Part shown: positions 34,871 through 45,502 of the stretch, one piece after another | How the letters are laid out: each line of letters begins with the position of its first letter | Numbering within the stretch: position 1 is the first letter of the stretch | Made by a program: the position numbers and the translations under genes | Notes under the pieces: generated by a model | Databases searched by the model: none | What the model was told of the DNA's origin: nothing | What the model saw: only the letters and a program-made list of their open reading frames with translations | Assembly: GCA_030710605.1 (NCBI GenBank) | Contig: CP092871.1 | Location: 66,049,887-66,113,886 of the forward strand | Source: Cordylochernes scorpioides | Lineage: Eukaryota; Arthropoda; Arachnida; Pseudoscorpiones; Chernetidae | Direction of reading: 5' to 3' | Length of the DNA stretch: 64,000 bases

Positions 34871-36079
34871 TATCACTTTTTATATATTTATTCAATCTTT
34901 CCCTCAAAAACTCAGTAATATACTTTTTAAATATTTTTATTATTTATTTTTAAATTTTCCAATAGTATCCTGATACATTTTGTTCAAGATTGTGTAAAAT
35001 TTGGGATAAGTGTCATTACCAGGATTTAGAGTAATGTATGTTTTCTTGACATATTAGTGGTTTCGAAAGGATCATACTCGCACATAAAATATAAACATAA
35101 AAGAAATGAAACTTTAAGAATATCTGTTGATTTAATTTCATTGTGTAATTATATAACAAAAAATCATTATCTTGAATATTAGGTTGGGAGCTGAAATTAA
35201 TTAAAACCTTCTATAATCTCGGCGTCAAGCTTGTTTTAATTTTAAAAGTAAGTCGTTTATTTATAATTTTTATTTTTCAGCTAATAAAATAATCGGAAAT
35301 GAAATTAGTTGCTTTCCACATTGAATGGATTTTCCAAAATAGACTTTTAAAATGTGAACTTCAAAATAGCTTGTGTTTTTAAATTAATGCTTGCTTGATA
35401 AAAAAAAAAAACTTTCAAATTATAGTTTTTAATTAGAATATTTAATTGAAATATATATATATGTGAAAAAACAATAGAAAAAATATATTAATATATATTA
35501 ATTTTAATATATATATGTGTGAAATATATATTTATGGCGACATGTACGCTCCTAGAATTTGGGATATTTAATAATGGAAAAATAAATAGTAAGAACGCCT
35601 GACACCATCGATTGTTTATGTTCTTTATTATTTTCGTTTGCGCTTTGGATTTTAGCTATTAAGGTCTTTGGGCAAAGCGCTCTATTTAAAACGTTTCTTA
35701 ATTTTTTAAAATCAATATTTTATTAATATAAGGTTTAAAATAATAAATTTTACATACCCATTTATAGAGTAAAATAATTAATTAAAGGTAGGGAGCTTTA
35801 CAAAAAAATTTATATAATACCCCAACCATGTAAAAAAACTTGAAATGCCATTCATAGAGATGTAGGGGGGGGGGATATTAAAATTGTGCTTTTTTTCTAA
35901 TTATTTGAACCAAAAATGTTTAAATTCACTTTACAAAAATTACCTAAATTAACAAGGTGGGCCAACTGATACCTCAGATTGGTTACTTTTGGTAAATTAG
36001 GTTATAAATTATAAATAAACCAATAATGTGCCATCTATATAAAATAAAGCCATTAAGCAAGAAATTTTCTTTTCCAAAT
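34871..36079. other. AT-rich stretch without recognised feature
   Basis: Many A/T runs; a GGGGGGGGG run near 35866. No frame or repeat end supported. Confidence 0.45.
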
Positions 36080-36150
36080 TAAAAAAAACTTTCTACTGTC
36101 CTTCTGTGATGAAAAATGTGAAGGCATGGCTCATCGGTGATGTATTATTG
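36080..36150 (-). repeat. Family C relic
   Basis: TTTCTACTGTCCTTCTGTGATG ... GGCATGGCTCATCGGTGATG matches part of the family C unit; the second half is lost. Confidence 0.5.
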
Positions 36151-36548
36151 ATTTTAAAAGTCGGCCTGAGAGGCCGAACGCCAGTAATTGTGTTGGTTAA
36201 TTGAAACCATTGTGTGTGTACTTTTTTGTATTTTATTTTCATAATTAACTATTAGTATCAGGGACAAAATGGCATTGATACATATTTTAGAAACATAAAT
36301 AATTGTAACAAATAAATTTACTGACAATGTGTTTCTTTTCAGTAATATAAACAAATATTAACTCTACAGACCTTATTAAATTAAATATAATATATTAAAT
36401 AATATTTTATTTTAATTGAAGAATATAGCAGTTGAAAAGAAATAAATATGGCAAATAAAAAAAAAATTAAAAATAATCATGAAGATGATAAAGCACAATT
36501 TGGATTATAGATTATAATAAAAGAAAACAAGACCTAATCCAAATAATT

Positions 36549-36608
36549 TATTAGTGTGTGACTTTTCGGCAACAACATTGTCACCATCATCAGACAAAAG
36601 AATAAATG
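36549..36608 (-). ncRNA. Hammerhead ribozyme, family A, mutated
   Basis: Minus strand CTGATGA-T-GGTGACA..TGTTGCC-GAAAA-GTC. Same as 38150-38209 except that C after GAAA is A, which breaks helix III. Confidence 0.7.
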
Positions 36609-36774
36609 AGAAAACATGTTACAGCAGCTTCTTATATAGTCCTGTTATCAAGTGTTTAAACAAGATAACAGATAAGGAAAATAGTTTTTAAGTCAACTTG
36701 AAATATTCTTCTTAGAATTAAAAGTGGATTTTTTTTTTTCTAAATATAATTAAAGGCATATCTGTAAATATCAT

Positions 36775-37197
36775 TTATATTTCCCCTTTCTTCCATTCTA
36801 TTAATTGAAGCACATGTCTTTTGGATGAAAAAGGCTTCTTTGAATTGTCTTTTGTAATAATTTTTTTCATAGTCCAGTGTTTTGGGTTTTCTAAATTGAA
36901 TTTATTGTGTCCTGTGTCCCTTCTGTGTTCTACAAGAGCAGAATTTTGAATTCTATCCCACTTCAGAGCATATTTATGGTTTTCCATCCTTTCTTTTAAT
37001 GTTCTGGATGTCTGTCCCACATATCTTTGATCACACTTCTCACACTTAACTTCATAGATCAAACCTGCTCTTTCTGTTAATTGGGTGTTCTTGTGCTGGT
37101 TTAGGTATTGTGAGATAGGGTTACATGGTTTCCATGCAATGTTTATTTTTCCATACTTTTTGAATATATTAGTAAAATTTCTTGCAATTTCTTGCAT
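36775..37197 (-). pseudogene. Inverted copy of the PLE endonuclease end
   Basis: A 140-codon frame that repeats residues of the plus-strand PLE protein from ARNFTNIFKKYGKINIAWKP through the GIY-YIG block to a frameshifted end (PKHWTMKKIITKD in place of PKTLDYEKNYYKR). It is a product of the inverted 5' structure and has no start of its own. Confidence 0.8.
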
Positions 37198-38046
37198 ATC
37201 AATTACTCTATGGAAGTAGATAACAGCAAATCAATTAATTTCCTGGACATGAACTTATCATACAGTAATAACAATATTACAACCTCTATATACAAAAAAC
37301 CAACACATACAGGAACTTATTGGAACTTCAGCTCACAGCACCACTTCAGCCAAAAAGTAGGATTAGTAAAAGCTCTTATATATAGAGCTTTTACTCTCAT
37401 TAATGATACAACTAAAAGAAATATAGAAATTAACAACATCAAAAAAGAACTAATCAATGAAGATTTTCCCATCAAATTGATAAATAGAATAATAGAAGAC
37501 ATGAACCAAAAATATGAGAATAATACTTTAATGCAAAATCTAAAGTGCAAAAACAAAGAAGCCAAATTTATCTCATTGCCATTTATAAACCAAAAGTTTG
37601 CAAGAAATTTTACTAATATATTCAAAAAGTATGGAAAAATAAACATTGCATGGAAACCATGTAACCCTATCTCACAATACCTAAACCAGCACAAGAACAC
37701 CCAATTAACAGAAAGAGCAGGTTTGATCTATGAAGTTAAGTGTGAGAAGTGTGATCAAAGATATGTGGGACAGACATCCAGAACATTAAAAGAAAGGATG
37801 GAAAACCATAAATATGCTCTGAAGTGGGATAGAATTCAAAATTCTGCTCTTGTAGAACACAGAAGGGACACAGGACACAATAAATTCAATTTAGAAAACC
37901 CAAAAACACTAGACTATGAAAAAAATTATTACAAAAGACAATTCAAAGAAGCCTTTTTCATCCAAAAGACATGTGCTTCAATTAATAGAATGGAAGAAAG
38001 GGGAAATATAAATGATATTTACAGATATGCCTTTAATTATATTTAG
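37192..38046 (+). pseudogene. Penelope-like protein, RT thumb plus GIY-YIG endonuclease
   Basis: The 284-codon frame starts within the gene, so its first ATG (from the inversion junction) is not a natural start. Residues 15-60 hold the end of the reverse transcriptase (SINFLDMNL, YKKPTHTGTYWNFSS), and a linker follows. Residues 176-215 carry the GIY-YIG endonuclease (GLIYEVKCEKC, RYVGQTSRTLKERMENH) with the CX2C that is typical of Penelope-like elements. These proteins nick target DNA and prime reverse transcription there. The RT catalytic core (YADD-type) is absent because the element is 5'-truncated, so this copy cannot move itself, although the frame that remains is intact to its stop. Confidence 0.88.
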
Positions 38047-38149
38047 AAAAAAAAAAATCCACTTTTAATTCTAAGAAGAATATTTCAAGTTGACTTAAAA
38101 ACTATTTTCCTTATCTGTTATCTTGTTTAAACACTTGATAACAGGACTA

Positions 38150-38209
38150 TATATTCTTTTGTCTGATGATGGTGACAATGTTGTTGCCGAAACGTCACAC
38201 ACTAATAAA
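38150..38209 (+). ncRNA. Hammerhead ribozyme, family A
   Basis: CTGATGA (38163-38169), an extra T, helix II GGTGACA/TGTTGCC with loop ATGT, GAAAC (38189-38193), then GTC; predicted cleavage after 38196. Helix I pairs TGT with ACA, and TTTATT-like with AATAAA further out. Canonical strand order, with minimal helix III, as known for ribozymes of Penelope-like elements. The extra U after CUGAUGA is shared by all family A copies here. Confidence 0.75.
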
Positions 38210-38394
38210 TTATTTGGATTAGGTCTTGTTTTCTTTTATTTTAATCATGAAGATCTTTTAAAAAATTCCTTTATAGATGTCTGTTTTTTCACTGAAATCC
38301 TATTCAGGATGTATTCCAGATGGTCATTTTGAAAAAACCTACATGTCTTTCTTCCTCTGAAATGTCTTTTAATAAATAAATTTTATTGTATTAA

Positions 38395-39509
38395 CCCTTA
38401 ACTGGACGGGTGGATTTTTCTTACGTAACTGGACAGGTTGGGTAGATTCAACCCACAAGTGTAAATTTATGAAATAAGCACTAAATAATGATTGAAATCA
38501 ATATTTAAAAAATATTTAATGAATACAAATGTTAATATACAGATTTGAACTTTTAAAAATTCCGAATATAATTTATTTACAGTTTTAACAAATTATTAAA
38601 AAATATTTTTGCAAATGTTTAGTTGACATAAAGAGCAAAGGGTTTTTATTTTTCCCACGTTTTTTGATGGACATTTGTAGCACCTTTTTGGAGTATCAGA
38701 TTATTGTAGCATCGTAGATTCCCTAGATGTACTTGAACCATCAATCTTCTTGAATTATCGTCTGTAATTCCAGCGGGAGAGAATTGAGATTACGTGTGGC
38801 CAGGTGTTCATCAGTCAATGCTCTCCCAAGAACAGCAATAAAATTACTCCCTTCTTTTTTATCCTTTCATCAATCTGATTACCGATTTTCTTTTTTGGGA
38901 ACATAGGTGACTAAAGCAGTTGTTCCAGTGAAACCAAAAATAGATGTTCCTGATTCTCTATTAGGGTGCGGTTGAAATTATGGTGGAATCTGAGGTTTGT
39001 TCTTTCTCATCCTTTCTAAGTAAATATGTAATGCCATGTTCTTTCAACTTATCAACAAATTCTACTGAAGTGAACCAATTGTCTGCTGTAATATTTCTAT
39101 TACTCTTCCAAAGTGGTCGACTAATATCTAAAACTTATATATATTTTGGGTTGGCAGGGATAGTTCTCTCGGTTGACTTGATTGATAATTCTTCTTATCC
39201 AAAGAAAGAAGTGTTTTATAAAAGGAAGCTAAAAAATAGCGGAAGATAGCGACTCAAGTATGAGCCACGACCTAACACTGACAGGAAAAATTCTCACGCT
39301 TCTGGACGGGCTGGGCGGAATCCGCCCCCACATGCAAATTTAACCCACCTCCCAAAACTGATATTTATAAATGATGGATGGAAATTGTTTGTATCACTGT
39401 AAAATTAAAATACATGAAAGCTGGTAGCTCTCAGTAAACAAAAAATATATATTTTTCCTATATTAAGTTTATGCATGGGCGGAATCTACCCAACCCGTCC
39501 AGTTAAGGG
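38395..39509 (-). mobile_element. piggyBac deletion derivative
   Basis: Flanked by TTAA on both sides (38391-38394, 39510-39513), with ends CCCTTAACTGGACGGGT and ACCCGTCCAGTTAAGGG. 1115 bp, against 4.8 kb for the nested relative at 48697-53456. Inserted in the inverted Tigger copy. Confidence 0.9.
38640..39130 (-). pseudogene. piggyBac transposase, mid and C-terminal part
   Basis: Minus-strand blocks in order: ISRPLWKSNRNITADNWFTS and VEFVDKLKEHGITYL (mid domain), then after stops HLATRNLNSLPLELQT and the C-terminal cysteine-rich domain (TPKRCYKCPSKNVGKIKTLC). piggyBac transposases excise precisely from TTAA. The N-terminal half with the first catalytic Asp is deleted and stops interrupt the rest. 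Confidence 0.8.
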
Positions 39510-40084
39510 TTAAAAGCATCCACTGCTGCTGCAGGTGTTATTGATTTTGTGTTTAAATCTTTTATAATAACATGGAAATGGTATATTGAAATAAAATGTT
39601 ATCATAATCATTGTAGCTATATTTTATAAAGATTTATTTATTTAAAAGCAAATTATTTGTAAATTTTAAAATAACTAAAATATTTAATGCTTGAAATTTA
39701 AAAATAAAATATGGTTAATTAGCCCACGAAGCCTAAATTCCAGCGTAAAAAAAATAAAACAATAACACTCGCAACATTGCGCAATGGCACTGCAAAGTGA
39801 AGCTTAAACTAACCAGGAACCAAAAGTGTGCAGGCGCGATCCTATCGGTGCCCGCCGATCGCCGCCGTAATGCCTTTTTAGCGGTAAAGTTGTATGTAAA
39901 AAAAAAAACATTCAACTGTCGAAATTCAAATTTTTAAATGGTCAAACTATCAGAAGTGTCGTATTATCCATACGTCGAATTACAGTTTGTTATTTGATAG
40001 GCCAGAGGTCGAGACATCAGAACATGGTTGAATTATTGCCGAGTGCCAAATTGGCGTGTGTCGAATTAACAAGGTTATACTGTA

Positions 40085-40500
40085 TGACACAAAGAAATTC
40101 AAAGAAGCCTTTTTTATTCAAAAGACATGTGCTACAATTAATAGAATGGAAGAAATATATATGAAAAATATAAATGATATTTACAGATATGCCTTCAATT
40201 ATATATTTTTTAAAATACCTCTTTAATTCTAAAAAACTATTTTTTCTTATATGTTATCTTATTTACACACTTGATTACAGTACTATTTAAGAACATACTG
40301 TGATATTTTTTCTCATTTATTCTTTTGTCTGATGATGGTAACAATGCTGTTACAAAAACGTCACACACTATTAAATTATTTGGATTAGGTTTCATTTTCT
40401 TATATCAATAATCTTTAGGCCTTTTTAAAGCCAAATTTGTTAGTGAAACCACACACTATTTATTTATTTGGATTCGGTCTTATTACCTTGTGTTTATAAT
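40085..40500 (+). pseudogene. Penelope-like element (family A) relic
   Basis: Readable PLE C-terminus (KKFKEAFFIQKTCATINRME ... NINDIYRYAFNYIF), then the hammerhead region at 40319-40378 with CTGATGA but AAAAAC in place of GAAAC, then the end TTATTTGGATTAGG. Degraded. Confidence 0.75.
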
Positions 40501-40544
40501 CCAAATTGTAAGAAATTCAAACTATTTTTGACGAGTGTTTTTTT

Positions 40545-40735
40545 TTTTCAAAAATAAAATAATTTTCTACTTCACTTACTGCAATGATAAAATAATCAGA
40601 GGGCCCCTGGTTAATCAGTGATGAACCCTCCAAGCAGTTTCGCCAGTTTAATCTACACCACTGATGAGCCAGGCTATATTTATCATTGCAGTAAGAGATA
40701 GAGTAGTAGAAAATTATTTTATTTTAAAAGGAAAT
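40545..40735. repeat. Family C relic, palindromic
   Basis: Left half is a minus-oriented unit (CTGGC-GAAAC-TGCT, GGAGGG ... CTGATTAACCAG); right half restarts inverted at ACCACTGATGAGCCAGG. Again an inverted junction, here after only about 100 bp. Confidence 0.6.
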
Positions 40736-41284
40736 ATACTTGCATGAAAAATAGTTCTAAATTCTTATAACATGGTGCACTAATGTGTATAATGTTAATC
40801 CAAATTGTTTATTATAATTATTATTAAGTTATTGTATGGCTTTACAGGACATCAACTTGGGCCTAAAGGTTTTGTTATATATATATATTAAAATTGGCAT
40901 ATCCTGACCAGGAGCACATGTGCTTTACAGAAGGCAGAGCGCCATCTGGTGGAACAGAAATCAACTAAACATTGATTTAGCCTGTTCCCTGATATTTGGC
41001 CAACCCAATTTCTTGATAAATCAAGAAAAGCCAAATGTTTAGTTGATTTCTGTTCCACCAGATGGCGCTCTGCCTTCTGTAAAGCACATGTGCTCCTGGT
41101 CAGGATATGCCAATTTTAATATTGATTTCAACACCTGATCTTTTAATCTTTTATTTTTTTCTTTCGTTTTTTAATGTGCTAAGCGTATTTACGCATGTTT
41201 GGCCTTAAATACCCATTTCTTGGTTTTTCGGGAAGCCATTGGGATCAAAAATTCTTTTTTGGTCGCAATGGTTCAGCCTACTCC

Positions 41285-41323
41285 ACGCTGACGAGCGCCA
41301 AAAGCGCGAAACACGTTCGTGGA
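41285..41323 (+). ncRNA. Hammerhead ribozyme, family B, unit 1
   Basis: Helix I TCCACG/CGTGGA, core CTGACGA, helix II GCGC/GCGC with loop CAAAA, GAAAC-AC-GTT. All conserved positions fit a type I hammerhead with minimal helix III; predicted cleavage after T41317. Confidence 0.85.
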
Positions 41324-41634
41324 TGGCTTTTCTTGATTTATCAAGAAATTGGGTTGGCCAAATATCAGGGAACAGGCTAAATCAATGTTTAGTTGATTTC
41401 TGTTCCACCAGATGGCGCTCTGCCTTCTGTAAAGCACATGTGCTCCTGGTCAGGATATGCCAATTTTAATATTGATTTCAACACCTGATCTTTTTATCTT
41501 TTATTTTTTTCTTTTGTTTTTTAATGTGCTAAGCGTATTTACGCAAGTTTGACCTTAAATACCCATTTCTTGGTTTTTCGGGAAGCCATTGGGATCAAAA
41601 ATTCTTTTTTGGTCGCAATGGTTCAGCCTACTCC

Positions 41635-41673
41635 ACGCTGACGAGCGCCAAAAGCGCGAAACGCGTTCGTGGA
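41635..41673 (+). ncRNA. Hammerhead ribozyme, family B, unit 2
   Basis: Identical to unit 1 except GAAAC-GC-GTT; predicted cleavage after 41667, exactly 350 nt from the first site. Confidence 0.85.
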
Positions 41674-42249
41674 TGGCTTTTCTTGATTTATCAAGAAATT
41701 GGGTTGGCCAAATATCAGGGAACAGGCTAAATCAATGTTTAGTTGATTTCTGTTCCACCAGATGGCGCTCTGCCTTCTGTAAAGCACATGTGCTCCTGGT
41801 CAGGATATGCCAATTTTAATATTGATTTCAACACCTGATCTTTTTATCTTTTATTTTTTTCTTTCGTTTTTTAATATCTATATTAATAAAATGCAAATTT
41901 CATAAGTGTTGTTCACTAAAAACTTTCGTTACAATGCATCAATTTCTACCAAATTTTCAACATTTATGTAAAACGAGATGGAGCAGGTTTTGCTTAACAT
42001 CAAAATATTTTTCCTAACTTTAACATGCGTAACTTCGCTGTTATCGATTAAATAAAAAAAAAAATTCAGCAATTCATTCAACTCAATCTAAAAAAATATT
42101 CAAAACAAGCAATTTTAAGATAACACCATATGTAAAACAGTCGGCCAAGAAAACAACAACGATATTACATCTTTCTCACATATTCACACACAATCTTGAT
42201 TAATAATTAAAACTAATCTTTAACATTGTTTATTATACTTCATAATATA

Positions 42250-44637
42250 CAACAACAACAAAAAAGCCTTTATTTAGGGTCACTGACCCTATACAGGATT
42301 CACCAGAGGTATGCATAAGAACAAAGCAGTGAGACAAAGGAAATAACGATATATACAGAGTAAAAAGAGAAAGAGAAAAAAAAAAAAACAAGAAAAGGAA
42401 AAAAAAAAATAATAATAAGAAAGAGGGAAGCAAGAAATCAACACAAAAAGAGTAGCAGTAAGAAAGTGAGGAGTGAGTATCACTTGGCCTTCTTCTGAGA
42501 TATGGACTTGTGGAAACCATAAAACGCCGTAGCAATATACTTATTCTGGGTCATATTGTCAATTATTGATGGAAGTGAAGCACAGAGTTGCCCAGTTTTG
42601 AGCATAAGGGTTCTTCTTTCAGAGCAGAGCAATCAAAAATATAGTGAGTGATTTCATTTTTTAGTTTTGAATTACAGAAGGTACAAGTCGGGTCCTCACC
42701 GCAGAGCATCTTGGTGTGGTTTTCTCTAAAAAAACTTGAAAGTATTCTAACTTGTGCGAGTAGTCTTACAACCGGGAAAGGAAAATCCCCTAAAAGGTAT
42801 CCCTCCGTCATGAAAGATATGTGAATGTCTTTGTAGTGAGAGTATAGCTTAGATTTATCCATTCTTGTAAGGTCGTTTTGTATAGATTGGTCTGCCGCTG
42901 TTTTTAAGAGCCCTGTAATCGCGCTCCTCAGCGTTTCAGGGTCATCACAGGAAACAAGTGCAGGGGATCCATTATTGTTAAGCAGATTGGTGAGCTTTTT
43001 AATGAAACCGATGGGTGTGCCCGAAGCATTAGACAGTTCCCGTGTTCTATTAAAACATATACGTGGCAATCTGTCACTGCTCATATTCAACACCCGCAAC
43101 CAATACTTCAGGGTTAATTTTAAGGCTGTTACACTCAATGAGATACGACCGGTTTCTAATCTGATTAGGTAACCTGGAGTGTATCTGGGCAGATTCAGGA
43201 ACCTACGGATAAATATGTCTTGTATATTGTCCAGTAAGTCTTTATGCTCTGTTGCCCACAATGGAGCGGCATACATCAGGACAGCTCTCACTATTGTATC
43301 AAAGAGTTTGATTGATAAATTTATTGACTTTGCTTTTGATTTTATTAATATTGGGTGTGTGGCGTTAATTGCTGTAAGTGCTTTTCCTTTAAAGTAATTT
43401 GCCGGGTGAGTAGTTGTTATTGTTGGTGTCAGAGGGAATCCCAAGTATGTATATCTTGAAGTTATTGTTATGGGTTTATCATTCCAGAACCATCTATCCT
43501 TATTTGAGGGTTTACCTCCATTACGGAACACCATAATCTTTGACTTGGACTCATTTAGTGTCATTAAGTTCTCATCGAGATATTCTTTCAGTATTTTGAT
43601 CTTCTTTTGGAGGTTCATCCTAGACTCACCTATAATTGCTATGTCGTCGGCGTACAGCAATAAATGGATATCTCCAAATTCTGGCAAATTTACACTCGGC
43701 AGGTCTGAGTTATTATAAATTTCGATTAAGTCCGTGATAAATAATATAAATAGCAGTGGGGAAAGTGGTTCTCCCTGGAGGATTCCCGAGTTTATCTTAA
43801 TACTTTCCGTAAATGATCCCTTCCACCTGATAGCTATAGTTGCTTGTTCGTAGTAACTTCTGATCGTACTTATGAATTGGTAACTTATGCCTAGGTTGTA
43901 AAGTTTTTTCCAAAGTATTGAGTGAGGTACAGTATCAAATGCCTTCCTTAGATCGACAAAAAAGACATATAGTTTTCCGCTCTTTTTTCTTAATGATAGT
44001 TGGATTAAAGTAGTTAGTGTAAATATGTGGTCAATACATGATCTTCCTTTTCTAAATCCCGCCTGGTTTTCGGGTATAACCCTTCTTCCTTCGACCCATT
44101 CCTCCAGTCGTGATCTTAGGATTGATGTGAAAAGCTTTGATACATTGCTAATCAGTGCAATACCTCGGTAGTTGGAGGGGCTGTTCTTATAACCATTTTT
44201 AAAGATTGGGTGTATGGTGGAATTAGTCCAAATTGCTGGGTATTTTCCAGTCGTCATAACACTATTGTAGAGTTGTTTCAACAGCAGTATGTACGAATCA
44301 GGGAGTGTTTTTAATACTTCATTGGGGATGCCATCGGGCCCGCATGCCTTGTTACTCCTCAAACCAGCTATCTCCTTGTATATGTCTGCATTGGTTATCT
44401 CTGAGTCCAATATAGGATCGTTCTGAGAAATCACATTATGTAAATTACAAATTCTCAAATTTTTCTCTGTAGTCATTAGTTCGCGGTAAAAGTTCAGCCA
44501 GTCCTGTATAGATATTTCTCCTTGGATTATAGATGTGCTTTTGTAGAGCGCAATAGTTTTCCAGAAGGTCTTTGAGTCTTTAGCATTTCTGAGTATTTCC
44601 TGTTTTTCATTATCAAAGCCTTTCCTTTTTAGATCCA
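42250..44637 (-). mobile_element. 5'-truncated non-LTR retrotransposon
   Basis: The 15-bp direct repeat ATACTTCATAATATA (42235-42249, 44638-44652) defines the insertion. The 3' end carries a short (TTG)n tail and the 3' UTR has a GGGTCAGTGACCC palindrome followed by TAAATAAAGGC. The 5' end is truncated within ORF2, so the endonuclease is missing. Confidence 0.88.
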
Positions 44638-44710
44638 ATACTTCATAATATATAATATTCGTTAGGCAAACTTTCACTCGGATAAAACCCGGGCGAAGCC
44701 GGGTACACAT
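42563..44710 (-). CDS. Non-LTR reverse transcriptase, long open frame
   Basis: A 715-codon frame. Its first about 24 codons are flanking head-element and duplication sequence read through by chance; the element itself starts at 44637. RT motifs in order: CGPDGIPNEVLK, NYRGIALISNVSKLF, AGFRKGRSCIDHIFTL, FVDLRKAFDTVPH, GILQGEPLSPLLF and the catalytic LLYADDIAIIG, then the thumb and RYTYLGFPLT. A C-terminal zinc-knuckle-like CTFCNSKLKNEITHYIFDC ends the protein. It would copy element RNA at a nicked target. No stop or frameshift in 2.1 kb points to a young insertion, but the missing endonuclease and promoter make it non-autonomous. The clade is not certain (jockey/CR1-like range). Confidence 0.9.
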   Translation of the reverse strand: MCTRLRPGFIRVKVCLTNIIYYEVLDLKRKGFDNEKQEILRNAKDSKTFWKTIALYKSTSIIQGEISIQDWLNFYRELMTTEKNLRICNLHNVISQNDPILDSEITNADIYKEIAGLRSNKACGPDGIPNEVLKTLPDSYILLLKQLYNSVMTTGKYPAIWTNSTIHPIFKNGYKNSPSNYRGIALISNVSKLFTSILRSRLEEWVEGRRVIPENQAGFRKGRSCIDHIFTLTTLIQLSLRKKSGKLYVFFVDLRKAFDTVPHSILWKKLYNLGISYQFISTIRSYYEQATIAIRWKGSFTESIKINSGILQGEPLSPLLFILFITDLIEIYNNSDLPSVNLPEFGDIHLLLYADDIAIIGESRMNLQKKIKILKEYLDENLMTLNESKSKIMVFRNGGKPSNKDRWFWNDKPITITSRYTYLGFPLTPTITTTHPANYFKGKALTAINATHPILIKSKAKSINLSIKLFDTIVRAVLMYAAPLWATEHKDLLDNIQDIFIRRFLNLPRYTPGYLIRLETGRISLSVTALKLTLKYWLRVLNMSSDRLPRICFNRTRELSNASGTPIGFIKKLTNLLNNNGSPALVSCDDPETLRSAITGLLKTAADQSIQNDLTRMDKSKLYSHYKDIHISFMTEGYLLGDFPFPVVRLLAQVRILSSFFRENHTKMLCGEDPTCTFCNSKLKNEITHYIFDCSALKEEPLCSKLGNSVLHFHQ

Positions 44711-44737
44711 CCGTTAGTATATATATATATATTAAAA

Positions 44738-45045
44738 TGAAAAAAGACATATCCTGACCACGAGCACATGAGCTTTTTAGATGGCAGAGCACCATCTAGT
44801 GGAACAGAAATCAACTAAATGTTGATTTAGCCTATTCCCTGATATTTGGCCAACCCATTTTCTTGATAAATCAAGAAAAGGGCTGTTGGCCCTTGTCAAC
44901 GTGGTGCAGGCTGTACCACTGCAACCAAAAAATGTTTTCGTCCCAGAGGCTTCTTGAGAAACCAAGAAATGGGTATTTAAGGCCAAACTTGCATAAATAC
45001 GCTGAACATGTGAAAAAATATTAAAAAATAAAATAATATAAAAGA
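44738..45045 (-). repeat. Family B fragment
   Basis: Carries CATATCCTGACCACGAGCAC, the GAACAGAAATCAACTAAA block and, on the minus strand, a ruined hammerhead (CCACG-TTGACAA-GGGC..GCCC, GAAAC lost). Confidence 0.7.
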
Positions 45046-45500
45046 TCAAGTAGATATATCCTGGCCAGTACGTAGTGGTAGATACATCCTGGCCAGTACG
45101 TATTGGTAGATACATTTTGGTCGGTACGTATTGGTAGATACATCCTGGCCAGTACGTATTGGTAGATACATCCTGGCCAGTACGTATTGGTAGATACATC
45201 CTGGCCAGTACGTAGTGGTAGATATATCCTGGCCAGTACGTAGTGGTAGATACATCCTGGCCAGTACGTATTGGTAGATACATCCTGGCCAGTACGTAGT
45301 GGTAGATACATCCTGGCCAGTACGTATTGGTAGATACATTTTGGTCGGTACGTATTGGTAGATATATCCTGGCCAGTACGTAGTGTTAGATACATCCTGG
45401 CCAGTATGTAGTGGTAGATACATTTTGGTCGGTACGTAGTGGTAGATACATCCTGGCCTGTACGTAGTGGTAGATACGTCCTGGCCAGTACGTAGTGGTA
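45046..45500 (-). repeat. 28-bp minisatellite, about 16 units
   Basis: Unit GGTAGATACATCCTGGCCAG-TACGTA(T/G)T. Because 28 is not divisible by 3 and the unit lacks stops on the minus strand, all three minus-strand frames are open (frames of 168, 182 and 125 codons), reading YLPIRTGQDVST-type repeats. No evidence of translation. The unit resembles the family B end (CATATCCTGACCAG), from which it may have been amplified. Confidence 0.9.
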
Positions 45501-45502
45501 CA

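Larger units (their letters stand above)
36487..38241 (+). mobile_element. Penelope-like element (family A) with inverted copy
   Basis: A 13-bp duplication TAATCATGAAGAT (36474-36486, 38242-38254) bounds 1755 bp. The right part (37200-38241) holds the 3' part of the PLE gene and a hammerhead; the left part (36487-37197) is an inverted copy of its last 640 bp. A 5' truncation with an inverted partial copy is a usual Penelope-like arrangement. Both arms are more than 95 percent alike by eye, so the insertion is fairly recent. Confidence 0.88.
36200..40082 (-). mobile_element. Inverted Tigger copy with two nested elements
   Basis: The reverse complement of the Tigger at 56275-58656: 3' region at 36200-36473, more at 38255-38390 (ATTCAGGATGTATTCCAG), the alanine-codon run CTGCTGCTGCAGGTG at 39520, and the 5' end up to CTCGAATTAACAAGGTTATACTG at 40082 with TA behind it. 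Most transposase codons are deleted. A Penelope-like element (36487-38241) and a piggyBac (38395-39509) lie inside. Confidence 0.8.
40889..41873 (+). mobile_element. Ribozyme repeat (family B) with 350-bp tandem units
   Basis: Starts with a perfect inverted repeat of about 77 bp around 40898-41112 (GGCATATCCTGACCAGGAGC ... and inverse), then units of exactly 350 bp: 41034-41383, 41384-41733 and a partial third to 41873. Each unit includes AGATGGCGCTCTGCC and one hammerhead. Short frames (41239-41469, 41589-41819) repeat with the DNA and are not genes. The layout matches Penelope-like or retrozyme repeats. Confidence 0.8.
41874..44717 (-). mobile_element. Head-tail retroelement family, copy 4, split by a LINE
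   Basis: On the minus strand it starts at 44717 with CTAACGGATGTGTACCCGGC, the family head, and ends near 41874 with TTTTATTAATATAGAT. The non-LTR element 42250-44637 is inserted between exact 15-bp duplications. Confidence 0.65.

Noticed and set aside
37317..37700. 127-codon minus-strand frame rich in hydrophobic residues
   Set aside because: It is antisense to the Penelope-like protein.
41239..41819. Two identical 76-codon proteins
   Set aside because: Identity follows from the 350-bp tandem repeat; they overlap the ribozyme and have no domain.
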